From assembly GCA_017355425.1 (NCBI GenBank), contig CP070233.1:2831501-2895500 (forward strand): DNA of 64,000 nt, in the 5' to 3' direction. Shown one piece after another: positions 54,453-62,245 of this stretch. The notes below the pieces were generated by a model. The model saw only the letters and a program-made list of their open reading frames with translations. It had not been told where the DNA came from and did no database searches. Both the position numbers and the translations under genes were made by a program. The stretch is from Dolichospermum sp. DET69 (lineage in GTDB: Bacteria > Cyanobacteriota > Cyanobacteriia > Cyanobacteriales > Nostocaceae). Within the stretch, counting starts at the first letter, position 1; every line of letters begins with the position of its first letter.

Positions 54453-55331
54453 TCAAGCGTCTTTGCGGTAAATCAGCGGGTTCATGGATGTCACCGCCAA
54501 ATCTCCTGGTTTTAGTCCCGGAAAGCAACTATTTTTTGTTTGTTGTCGCATTTGTTCAGCAAAACGCTCTGGGAGTGGAGTTTGAGAATTTAATTGTTTT
54601 GGTTGAGCAATCCGAGTGCCATGGGCATAGTAAACCATTACCAGCACTTCACGGGTGCGATCACTCTTATTGGTTGGTGCGCTATGAAGTGTCCAGCCGG
54701 AATGAAAAGTCACATCACCTGCGGCAAAGCGGTTGTAAGATGTAATTTCATACCCATTTTTAATAATTAACTCAGCAAATTCACTCATTTTTTCTGGCTG
54801 TGGCATGGAGGTACCAAGGTATTTCGCCCCGCAATGGGAACCTGTGACAAAGTTCATGGGAGCCATTTCTGGTGTCACTTCTACGAGGGGAAGCCACATG
54901 GTAATAATTTTCTCTGTATCCAAGGGCATAAAGTACCCGTCTTGATGCCAAGGGGTATCTGTACCACCAGGTTTTTTAAAATAAGTTTGGTCACGAAACA
55001 GCCGCACAGCATCTACACCCAATAATTCAGCAGCAATTTGCCCAAATCGCGAGGCGAGAATAAAGCGACGGGCGATGTGATCCAGACTCCATAAGTTGTT
55101 AATATATATCCAGTTTTCTTGGCTGCCTTGAACTAATTTTTCTATAGCATGATTTTCCTGGATATTGCGTTGCATAGCTTTTAAAATGTAAGGGCGATAG
55201 GCATCAATCTCGGCTTGAGAAACCACACCAGGCAAGAAAATATGACCTTGTTTTTCAAATTCTTGAATATTCTCGGATGAAACTGGGTAATTACTCGATA
55301 ATTTGGGGAGATTTAGTTCAATATTTAACAT
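54453..55331 (-). CDS. PhyH (phytanoyl-CoA dioxygenase) family oxygenase 1
   Basis: About 292 residues from MLNIELNLPKLS; the frame is open 35 codons upstream, to 55436, overlapping the preceding gene, which I do not take as coding. A mononuclear Fe(II)/2-oxoglutarate enzyme: the iron ligands are H and D in TPWHQDGYFMPL (about residue 140), distal His in FHSGWTLHSAP (about 220), and the Arg binding 2OG in DRTREVLVMVYYA. It is a paralogue of the next gene upstream, sharing its order of motifs. It probably hydroxylates the cluster product; the substrate is unknown. CDS 17 bp after the second PhyH gene. Confidence 0.9.
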   Translation of the reverse strand: MLNIELNLPKLSSNYPVSSENIQEFEKQGHIFLPGVVSQAEIDAYRPYILKAMQRNIQENHAIEKLVQGSQENWIYINNLWSLDHIARRFILASRFGQIAAELLGVDAVRLFRDQTYFKKPGGTDTPWHQDGYFMPLDTEKIITMWLPLVEVTPEMAPMNFVTGSHCGAKYLGTSMPQPEKMSEFAELIIKNGYEITSYNRFAAGDVTFHSGWTLHSAPTNKSDRTREVLVMVYYAHGTRIAQPKQLNSQTPLPERFAEQMRQQTKNSCFPGLKPGDLAVTSMNPLIYRKDA

Positions 55332-55347
55332 TATGTTATGACACTTC

Positions 55348-56247
55348 CTATTTATGATAAACAACAGGATTTGTGGGACTACAAGCCAAATCTCCCGACT
55401 GTAAACCAGAGAAATATTGATTAAGAAAATGCTCACGATATTTCACAGGTGGAAATATCCGAAAAGATGATAAATCAAAATTGTCCGGTTCGCCAATGCA
55501 AGCACCATCGGCGTAGTAGCTGATGGCGATCACCTCCCGCATCTGATTACTAAGATTCTTGGGGGCGCTATGGAGGGTAAAACTGCTGTGGAAAGAAACA
55601 TCGCCCACAGCCATACCGCCGATACTTGTCAACGGAAAGCCTCGATCTGCCAACATCTGTGCGATCCGTTCCGGTGAGTATTTATTTGTATTGGCAAAGT
55701 CGCATAAACCAAACTGATGAGAACCGTTAGCAAAGGTAAGCGTCCCCATGTCTGGAGATAGTTCTACTAATGGTATCCAGGCTGCTATTACCTTATCGGT
55801 GTTTAAGGGAATGTACAAGCAATCTTGATGCCAAGGCGTTTCCATGCCTTGGGGCGGCTTGAAAAAACAGTTGTAATGCAGTAGCCTGACACTATCAACT
55901 CCTAACAGTTCAGCAGCGATTTTGGCGATCGCTTCTGATGTAATAAACTGCCAGACCACCTGATCTACTTCTCGCAAATCATACACAAATGTGGAACTAC
56001 TCGTACCTATGGCTCGTTCGGAATCATTGAGTTTTGTCAGTTCGCGGTTAGCTACTGCGACGATGAAAGGACGATAGGCGGCGATCTCCGCAGGCTCTAA
56101 GGCTTGAGCAAGGACGAGATAACCGTCTTGTCCATACTTTGCCACTTGTGCAGGGGATAAAGAACATCTTTGGGACAGTTGAGGTAAGTTTTTCACTTCC
56201 TGCATCCCCAAAAAATGTTCTTTGTTGTCCATTGTCTGTTTATTCAT
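55348..56247 (-). CDS. PhyH family oxygenase 2
   Basis: About 299 residues from MNKQTMDNKEHF; the frame is open 7 codons upstream, to 56268. Its start overlaps the end of the QW-repeat gene (56240), so the two are translationally coupled. The iron site is TPWHQDCLYIPL and FHSSFTLHSAP, with the 2OG Arg in NQMREVIAISYYADG. Compared with oxygenase 1 the substrate-side residues differ (HYNCFFKPPQGM instead of RDQTYFKKPGG), suggesting different positions or substrates. Confidence 0.9.
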   Translation of the reverse strand: MNKQTMDNKEHFLGMQEVKNLPQLSQRCSLSPAQVAKYGQDGYLVLAQALEPAEIAAYRPFIVAVANRELTKLNDSERAIGTSSSTFVYDLREVDQVVWQFITSEAIAKIAAELLGVDSVRLLHYNCFFKPPQGMETPWHQDCLYIPLNTDKVIAAWIPLVELSPDMGTLTFANGSHQFGLCDFANTNKYSPERIAQMLADRGFPLTSIGGMAVGDVSFHSSFTLHSAPKNLSNQMREVIAISYYADGACIGEPDNFDLSSFRIFPPVKYREHFLNQYFSGLQSGDLACSPTNPVVYHK

Positions 56248-57322
56248 GCTTCCACACCCTCGACTCACTAACGCGTTGTAATGATTGCAATACGGTTGCT
56301 GTGGTAAAAATGCCGTTTTGATCGATAGAGTAAAGATTAAAGGTGTTTTCCAGCAGCTTTTGCAGTGTCAGAGGGGCAGCGAATTTTCCTGTCCACAACT
56401 GCCAATGCTCAATAGTTTTGGGATCTACCGTATCAGGACGGGGTACGCGCAATCTGGCAGAGGGTGGCCAAGAACCATCTACTTTTTGGCTATCAAGCAG
56501 GTACTGTACTCCTGCCAAACAAATCTTGCGGACTGATGTGAAATTTTGTGTCAGTGTCAGGAGTTGTAAACACCAAGCGATGGCAAATTCCCCCGGCTGC
56601 GTGTCACTGCCTAGTTGCTGTAACCGTTCCACAGCCCAGTTAACTGCTTTTTGTACCCGCTGATCATCACTTTTTTCTCGACTATGAAGCGATAAAGCAG
56701 TTGTAGCTAAGGCTGTGCAATACTCATCCTCAAACCACCAATAACTGCACCATCTACCGTCTGCTTGTTGCTGTTGCCGCAGATATGGCAAAATTTGGGC
56801 GCTCAGTTTTGGTAAGGAAGCTGCTGCGGCTGTCACACAAGAGTGAGAACTACACCAGCCCTGAAAGGAGATAACGCTTTGACCTATCCCAATATAGTTT
56901 CGGATTGGCGTTTCTTCTGCGTAGGTAGATACGCCACTATTGCTTTTGAGGTGGCGTGCCAAAAAGGCGTAAGCTTGTTGGTAACGTGCCGAATGTTCTT
57001 GTCCCAAAGCTTCAGCTAATTGCAAACTCCACAGGGTTGTATCTGCATCGGCTGGGACTTTGATGTGGTATCCCCAACCACCTTCATCAGTTTCTCGTTG
57101 TTCCAAAAGCTGCCAAGCTCTAGAGGCTGCTTCTCTAGCATTGGCATCTGGGATGCGAACTAAGGAAGTTCCCACAAATCCAGTCACCCAAGCATCGCTG
57201 ACACCTGCGGGTGTGAAAAAATCTTTCCACCACCCTTCTTGATCCCGCCCTTGCAACAAAAAATTGACGGCTTTACCCACAGTATGATCCAGGTGTTTAC
57301 CTATCTCTGTACAATTTGTCAT
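56240..57322 (-). CDS. Squalene/hopene-cyclase-like QW-repeat protein
   Basis: 360 residues of prenyltransferase/squalene-cyclase repeats forming an alpha/alpha barrel. QW-type repeats are GRDQEGWWKDF (about residue 25), ERETDEGGWGYH (about 73), QQADGRWCSYWW (about 190) and SQKVDGSWPPSARL (about 285). VPADADTTLWSLQ (about 86) resembles the DxDD protonation motif of class II cyclases with the last Asp changed to Thr. At half the length of hopene cyclases, it corresponds to one barrel. It could be a single-domain terpene cyclase, or a structural homologue with another task. It is 14 bp downstream of the unknown-family gene. Confidence 0.85.
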   Translation of the reverse strand: MTNCTEIGKHLDHTVGKAVNFLLQGRDQEGWWKDFFTPAGVSDAWVTGFVGTSLVRIPDANAREAASRAWQLLEQRETDEGGWGYHIKVPADADTTLWSLQLAEALGQEHSARYQQAYAFLARHLKSNSGVSTYAEETPIRNYIGIGQSVISFQGWCSSHSCVTAAAASLPKLSAQILPYLRQQQQADGRWCSYWWFEDEYCTALATTALSLHSREKSDDQRVQKAVNWAVERLQQLGSDTQPGEFAIAWCLQLLTLTQNFTSVRKICLAGVQYLLDSQKVDGSWPPSARLRVPRPDTVDPKTIEHWQLWTGKFAAPLTLQKLLENTFNLYSIDQNGIFTTATVLQSLQRVSESRVWKHE

Positions 57323-57336
57323 CAGGTTTTAGTGAA

Positions 57337-58413
57337 TTACGCTTTCTTCCTAGATAAGGGATTAAAGGCTGCACCAAAGTAGGCTTTTGCTTCTGGGGGT
57401 TGATTGGGGCAGAACACAAGTTTGATATGCTGCAAACCACGCAATAAAAGCCCATCAGGCATTAAAGATTGGCTCATGGGTACGTAGCCAGTCCAGGTGA
57501 GTAATGCCTCTCGCTTTTCGGGTGTACATAGATCACGCTCCACAAGCTTATCGAACAACTGAAACCATCGGGTTTCTTTGTTGGGTTGGCGTTGCCAAGG
57601 GTGAAGATGGTCATATAAGAGTTCTAAGCCAATCCGGGGGTAAACAACTTGACCAATATCTAAGTGTAAACACAGTGAGTCTACTAAGCCTGCAAAGTCT
57701 GCGATCGCCTGCTCTATTTCTGATCTACTTTCCTCAACGCCAATGCGAGATAACACCTTGAGAATTTCATCCCCGCTGAGATTAAACATACATAGCCTCA
57801 GCACGTCGATTTTTCGAGAGAGCATTGTCCCCACCTGGAAATACGATGCAGGCTCAGTCAATTCCATGCAATGCAAAAAGTTTCGCTCTAAGTAGTCTGG
57901 TAGCGGACTTCCTCGCAGCATCGGCAGAATAGTTCGTGTTAACCAAGTAAGAGGACGATTAACTACCATTTTACTCTCCATCTGATCTAGCCAGTAGGCA
58001 AATAAGATGACACTGGGAACGAGTTCCGCTGCTGACAGCCGATCCATATCAAATTCCAACCACACACTGTTGGCATCTGCAAATGGCGATTCGTTGGTTT
58101 CTCCCCATTCTCGGAAAAAATGGCTAATCCTCTGCCATCTTTCGTCTTGACGGAATACTTCTGGCTGGGGTTGATCAAACAGCCTCCTAGCTAGTAATTC
58201 GCTGCCTTTTGCTGTCATGTTGATGGCAAAATCTGTGCGCCCAGAGTTGCTGTTAAGCCGCGATTCAAAGCCAAACACATTGGGAACGTAGGTAGGAAAC
58301 AAACTAGCTACTCGCCGAATAGCAGATAAATACTCAGCAGAGATTAAAGTTGACTGAATATCAGGTTCTAATACCCGGAAATAACTATCTAATGTTTGCG
58401 GTAGGGTGTTCAT
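57337..58413 (-). CDS. Cluster protein of unknown family, paralogue of 50864-52030
   Basis: 358 residues. Motifs shared with the second copy are VWLEFDMDRL, VGTMLSRKIDVLRL, YPRIGLELLY and HIKLVFCPNQPPEAKAYFGA. It also has TDFAINMTAKG near residue 60 and KREALLTWTGYV near 310. The alternation of strands and helices with a basic C-terminus does not match any enzyme class I know. It is the first enzyme gene after the precursor peptide, so it is probably central to the pathway. A HIP1 site is in the gene. Confidence 0.75.
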   Translation of the reverse strand: MNTLPQTLDSYFRVLEPDIQSTLISAEYLSAIRRVASLFPTYVPNVFGFESRLNSNSGRTDFAINMTAKGSELLARRLFDQPQPEVFRQDERWQRISHFFREWGETNESPFADANSVWLEFDMDRLSAAELVPSVILFAYWLDQMESKMVVNRPLTWLTRTILPMLRGSPLPDYLERNFLHCMELTEPASYFQVGTMLSRKIDVLRLCMFNLSGDEILKVLSRIGVEESRSEIEQAIADFAGLVDSLCLHLDIGQVVYPRIGLELLYDHLHPWQRQPNKETRWFQLFDKLVERDLCTPEKREALLTWTGYVPMSQSLMPDGLLLRGLQHIKLVFCPNQPPEAKAYFGAAFNPLSRKKA

Positions 58414-58501
58414 GATAAAATTCAGCTCAAACTAACGCTGAACTCGGTAGGAATCAGAGCTTGAATGTCAGGCAGCCGGATCTAAATTAGTTTTGCTCAA
58501 A

Positions 58502-58561
58502 AAGCCTAGTTATTATCAACATAAAAATCAAAATTATTAGTTAATTGATTTTACTAGGCTT
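58502..58561. terminator. Hairpin between precursor and enzyme genes
   Basis: AAGCCTAGT (58502-58510) pairs with ACTAGGCTT (58553-58561), with an inner AAAATCAA/TTGATTTT pair. It lies in the 170-bp gap after the precursor stop on the transcribed strand. A leaky hairpin here would give more precursor than enzyme transcript, a common RiPP arrangement. There is no clear U-tract. Confidence 0.5.
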
Positions 58562-58583
58562 GTAATTATCATCTAAAATCTTG

Positions 58584-58880
58584 TCAATTAGAAGAGCTTT
58601 GACAGCTAACTCCCCAAGTACATCCTGCTAATATTTCATCATCCACTATATCTATTTCTGATTTCTGTGGTGTATTAAAGTCAGGCAGAACAATATGCAA
58701 TTTATTGGGAGACTCTTGGTGAATCAAAATATCTAAATCTGAGGGAAAATCAATATTTAATAAACTTGACAAAGTTTCTTTGGGATTTTCAAGTAACTGT
58801 GTTGCAAAATCGGGGTCTTTTATAGCTCTTGCTGTTAACTCAGTTTGCCAATCGGCATTAATGGTAGATTTCATCATCAT
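58584..58880 (-). CDS. Lanthipeptide precursor with NHLP (nitrile hydratase-like) leader
   Basis: 98 residues. The leader follows the NHLP pattern: LTARAIKDPDFATQLLENPKE, a LLNIDFPSDLDILIHQES strand region and KLHIVLPDF, then an acidic linker DIVDDEILAG. The double-Gly-like site is Ala-Gly, leaving the core CTWGVSCQSSSN. Two Cys and five Ser/Thr can give up to two thioether rings. It is the first gene of the minus-strand cluster that ends with LanM. Only one precursor is visible. The first of three ATGs is used; the choice among them does not affect the core. Confidence 0.88.
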   Translation of the reverse strand: MMMKSTINADWQTELTARAIKDPDFATQLLENPKETLSSLLNIDFPSDLDILIHQESPNKLHIVLPDFNTPQKSEIDIVDDEILAGCTWGVSCQSSSN

Positions 58881-59562
58881 TTTCTTCCTTTAGAATGTAG
58901 ATTAAACTAACGCTGATGTTGCTGATACTTTTGTTTCATCGCTACTAAGTAAGTTAGCGTTAAAAAATCCACCTATGTAACGAAATATAAATCAATGAAT
59001 ACCTAATAAATAGGGTATTTCACGATTTTTATAAAACTATACATATATGGTTTTTATTGTGCCAACTTACTTAACTGTAAACTTAAGTTATTGGACATTT
59101 AACTTGCATAACTGGGACGAGAAAGATGACGACAATACAAGAGTTTTTTCTAACTGAGCTATTGCAAATTAACAGTTTATTAGCTTAATTGTTTAAGCCT
59201 TACTTACCTTAACCCTAATGCCATATTATATTTTTTATTGAAATGATTACTCACTCTGTTGATAGAAATCTTATCTATTAATAAGAGGATATTAGGACTT
59301 ACCCATTGATAGAATAACAAAATATACAGGTATCGGGCAATTAGAGAAATTAGTAAACCATCCACAGGACAATAAAAATTTTGGTTTAATTAATCTTTAG
59401 TTAGATTTAAAAATTATGCTGATATATGAGATAATGAAAGGGTTAAATTGGGAGTATCCCAAACGTGTAAGTCCACTTTCTTTTATCTGATCTTGTAATG
59501 TATTCAAAGGATGAAACAAACTAATCATAAAGTTAGAAGCAAGAATTAAAGAATTTGATTTT
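58881..59562. other. Gene-free region upstream of the precursor gene, with repeat copy 2
   Basis: 682 bp, very AT-rich. 58980-59060 is the second copy of the ~82-bp repeat at 20453-20534. The rest has no ORF with family features. The cluster promoter should be near 58890-58980. One HIP1-free AT-rich block at 59200-59400 has no structure that I recognise. Confidence 0.55.
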
Positions 59563-60525
59563 ATGACTACTCTAAGCATACGTCTTTATGCTGGTGAAGC
59601 TGATTTAGAAGCAATTGCAAACCTCTTTAGTGCTTGTGAAGCAGTTGACCAACTGAATGAAAGTATATCAGTTTCTGAACTACGGCAAGCACTTAACCAG
59701 CCATCAATACACAAAGAGCCTGCTCTTTGCATCTGGGAAGACACAGATGATCAGCTAGTAGGTTGCGGTTGGTTGTCAATTCTGCCCTTGAGAGGCAATG
59801 TAATTGACGGCTATGTTGGGTTTCGTGTCCACCCTAAGGCAAGAGGAGGCAATTTAGAGCGGCAAATTATTGCTTGGAGTGAAGAGCGAATTCGCTTGAT
59901 GAGCCAAGAACATGGTTTACCAGGAAAACTGCTCTCTAGCACGCGTGCAGAAAAAGCTGATGAGATTGCTGTGTTTAAAGATAGTGGATTCGTAGAGAAT
60001 CGCTACTTTTTTTCAATGGCGCGTTCGCTTACTACAAGCATACCTCAAGCCCTATTTCCAGCAGGCTTCACCCTGCGTCAAGTCAGAGGCTTAGAGGATG
60101 CCCCGTTCTGGGTGGAGATGTTTAACCAGTCATTTATTGACCACTGGAATCACCACAATATCTCAATTGAAAACTTTATTAATTGTCTGTCTGAACCAAA
60201 CTACAGACCCGAATTAGATTTGGTAGCTGTTGCCGCAGATAATATGTTTGCAGCTTTCTGCCGTTGTTGGATTAATTCAGAACGCAATAATCGCAGTGGA
60301 CAGTTGGAAGGCTATATTTCTACCTTGGGAACACAATGTGGATTTCGTCGGCTGGGAATAGGACGAGCCATGTTACTTGCCGGAATGCAACAACTGAAAG
60401 TTGCTGGTATGAATATAGCAACGCTTATGGTCGATGCTGATAATTCTAACAGGGCATTAAAATTGTATGAATCAGTTGGCTTTTCTAAAGTTTCTACCCG
60501 GATTATCCTTGTCTTTGAGGTTTAA
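59563..60525 (+). CDS. Tandem GNAT acetyltransferase
   Basis: 320 residues with two GNAT folds. The N-terminal one (about 1-150) has LVGCGWLSILP, VDGYVGFRVHPKARGGNLERQII; its acetyl-CoA loop is imperfect. The C-terminal one (about 170-320) has the better site GYISTLGTQCGFRRLGIGRAMLLAGM and VDADNSNRALKLYESVGF. The layout resembles MshD-like double acetyltransferases, in which only one domain is active. It starts 682 bp from the precursor gene and reads away from it, so its link to the cluster is uncertain. The substrate is unknown. Confidence 0.85.
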   Translation: MTTLSIRLYAGEADLEAIANLFSACEAVDQLNESISVSELRQALNQPSIHKEPALCIWEDTDDQLVGCGWLSILPLRGNVIDGYVGFRVHPKARGGNLERQIIAWSEERIRLMSQEHGLPGKLLSSTRAEKADEIAVFKDSGFVENRYFFSMARSLTTSIPQALFPAGFTLRQVRGLEDAPFWVEMFNQSFIDHWNHHNISIENFINCLSEPNYRPELDLVAVAADNMFAAFCRCWINSERNNRSGQLEGYISTLGTQCGFRRLGIGRAMLLAGMQQLKVAGMNIATLMVDADNSNRALKLYESVGFSKVSTRIILVFEV

Positions 60526-60622
60526 AACTGTACCTCACTGATATAAAAATCGCTATATAATCTTTTCGTATGTCTATTGATTCTGAAAATTTAACCCAGA
60601 ACAATTACACTAATAAACTGAC

Positions 60623-61186
60623 ATGAACACTGTTACCTTAAATCTAGATCCAGTTGTTGTCCTTACAGATGATCAGTTTTACCAACTCTGTATGGCTAAT
60701 AAAGATGTAAATTTAGAACTCAATGCACAGGGAGAATTAATTATTGTGCCACCAGTAGGAGGAGAAAGCGGCCGGAGTGAAGCTGACTTAATTATTAAAG
60801 TAGGTAATTGGAACTACAAAACCCAATTGGGAATAGTGTTTAGTTCCTCAACTATATTCCGACTTCCTAATAGTGCAAAACGTTCTCCTGATGTTGCTTG
60901 GATAAAATTAGAACGCTGGGAAGCATTAACTATTGAAGAACGAGAAAAATTTCCCCCACTTGCACCTGATTTTGTCATTGAACTGAGATCAAAAACAGAC
61001 AGATTAAAAACTCTGCAAGAAAAATGCACCGAATATATAAATAATGGTGTGCGCTTATGTTGGTTAATTAATCCCTACGATAAACAAGTAGAAATTTACC
61101 GACTGGGACCACCTGTAGAAATTGTTCAATTTCCTGTATTACTGTCTGGAGAAGATGTTTTATTAGGATTTGAATTGCAGTTTTGA
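60623..61186 (+). CDS. Uma2 family protein (DUF820), short form
   Basis: 187 residues: VLTDDQFYQLCMANKDVNLE (typical N-terminus), LIIVPPVGGESGRSEADLI, RSPDVAWI (acidic strand), LAPDFVIELRSKTDRL with the E-x-x-x-K pair, and CTEYINNGVRLCWLINP. It lacks the coiled tail seen in the other Uma2 proteins of the window. It belongs to the most common cyanobacterial branch. Starts 98 bp after the GNAT gene on the same strand. Confidence 0.9.
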   Translation: MNTVTLNLDPVVVLTDDQFYQLCMANKDVNLELNAQGELIIVPPVGGESGRSEADLIIKVGNWNYKTQLGIVFSSSTIFRLPNSAKRSPDVAWIKLERWEALTIEEREKFPPLAPDFVIELRSKTDRLKTLQEKCTEYINNGVRLCWLINPYDKQVEIYRLGPPVEIVQFPVLLSGEDVLLGFELQF

Positions 61187-61247
61187 AATCCGTATTTCTC
61201 GGTGACATGATTTATCTTCAGGTGGGCATTGCCCACCCTACATGATG

Positions 61248-62117
61248 CTATTGAAAACGATAATTGCGATCTCTACGTTCACCTGAGGCATCTTTGATTG
61301 ACAAACCTAGAGGAACAGCATTACCTTGAGGATCTACTTTTACTCTCACGAATATTGGTTGTTGTCTACCATTTCTGTTTTCCCGAACTTGTGCAATATC
61401 CTCATTAATCTGCCGTCTTTGTTCGTCAGGAATGAAATAGTTTTCCAAGCCATAATTAACTAAGCCGTCTTGATAATTACCTTTTAAAGCTACCTGATTA
61501 TTAGATAAAGAAACAGGACGATTACTACTTACCCGGATAGGTTTCCACGACTGAAGTTCATTCCTGTCAAAAGATGTTCGTTCTTGATTCCTGTCAAAAG
61601 ATGTTCGTTCTTGATTCCTGTCAAAAGATGTTCGTTCTTGATTCCTGTCAAAAGATTCTCGTTCTTGATTCCTGTCAAAAGATTCTCGTTCTTGATTCCT
61701 ATTAAAAGATTGTCGTTCTTGCAAAATCAGATATAAGATACTTCCTTGGGAGATTTGTCTACCCCTGCGGGAATTTCTTCGCAACCATTCATTCCAACCT
61801 GGTAATCTTCTCAAAGTTTCGGGACGGGAAATATTATAATCCAAGTTTAAGGAAGTACCCCGTACCACATCATTAGGATTTATAGGTACAGGTTGCAAAA
61901 TTACCGTCTTACCAGTCATGTCTGTATACATTGCTTGGGAAGGTACACCCAGAATTAAACCGACTTGAACGAATAAAGGGGCAATTAATCGCCAAATTGG
62001 TAAAGGTTTATTTGCCTTCTGTTCTGTAGCAATGAGATAATCCCGAAAAGTTAATTTTTCGGAAAATTCCATTTCTGGAGTTAAGGTTTTTTTTGATTCA
62101 GGGAAGTCATTTTTCAT
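61248..62117 (-). CDS. GDYXXLXY-type protein with expanded RNQERxSFD repeat
   Basis: 289 residues. An N-terminal membrane helix (about 43-60, RLIAPLFVQVGLILGVPSQ) is followed by the GDYXXLXY-like region (VVRGTSLNLDYNI, ILYLILQE) and, at the end, VRVKVDPQGNAVPLGLSI. Between about residues 133 and 190 six copies of a nine-residue repeat (RNQERESFD or RNQERTSFD) are inserted, encoded by a 27-bp DNA unit. The preceding gene in transcription order is DUF2157, the usual partner. The function of this pair is unknown. Confidence 0.85.
   Translation of the reverse strand: MKNDFPESKKTLTPEMEFSEKLTFRDYLIATEQKANKPLPIWRLIAPLFVQVGLILGVPSQAMYTDMTGKTVILQPVPINPNDVVRGTSLNLDYNISRPETLRRLPGWNEWLRRNSRRGRQISQGSILYLILQERQSFNRNQERESFDRNQERESFDRNQERTSFDRNQERTSFDRNQERTSFDRNELQSWKPIRVSSNRPVSLSNNQVALKGNYQDGLVNYGLENYFIPDEQRRQINEDIAQVRENRNGRQQPIFVRVKVDPQGNAVPLGLSIKDASGERRDRNYRFQ
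61562..61723. repeat. 27-bp tandem repeat inside the GDYXXLXY gene
   Basis: About six copies of a 27-bp unit (CCTGTCAAAAGATGTTCG plus TTCTTGATT) that differ by a few bases, for example GATTCTCG against GATGTTCG. In frame, so it only lengthens the protein. Confidence 0.85.
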
Positions 62118-62245
62118 GAGATTAATTTAGTAATTGGTAATAGGTAATGGGAAAAGTATTTTTTCCCATTACCTCTAGATTTTTGATAGGAATTTATCCG
62201 CAGAGATTTATAAATATGTCTTCATTTTAGTTGAAAATTGCCCTA

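Noticed and set aside
55332-55436. N-terminal 35-codon extension of PhyH oxygenase 1 with a hydrophobic stretch
   Set aside because: It overlaps the preceding gene and is absent from the paralogue; the Met at 55331 fits the family start.
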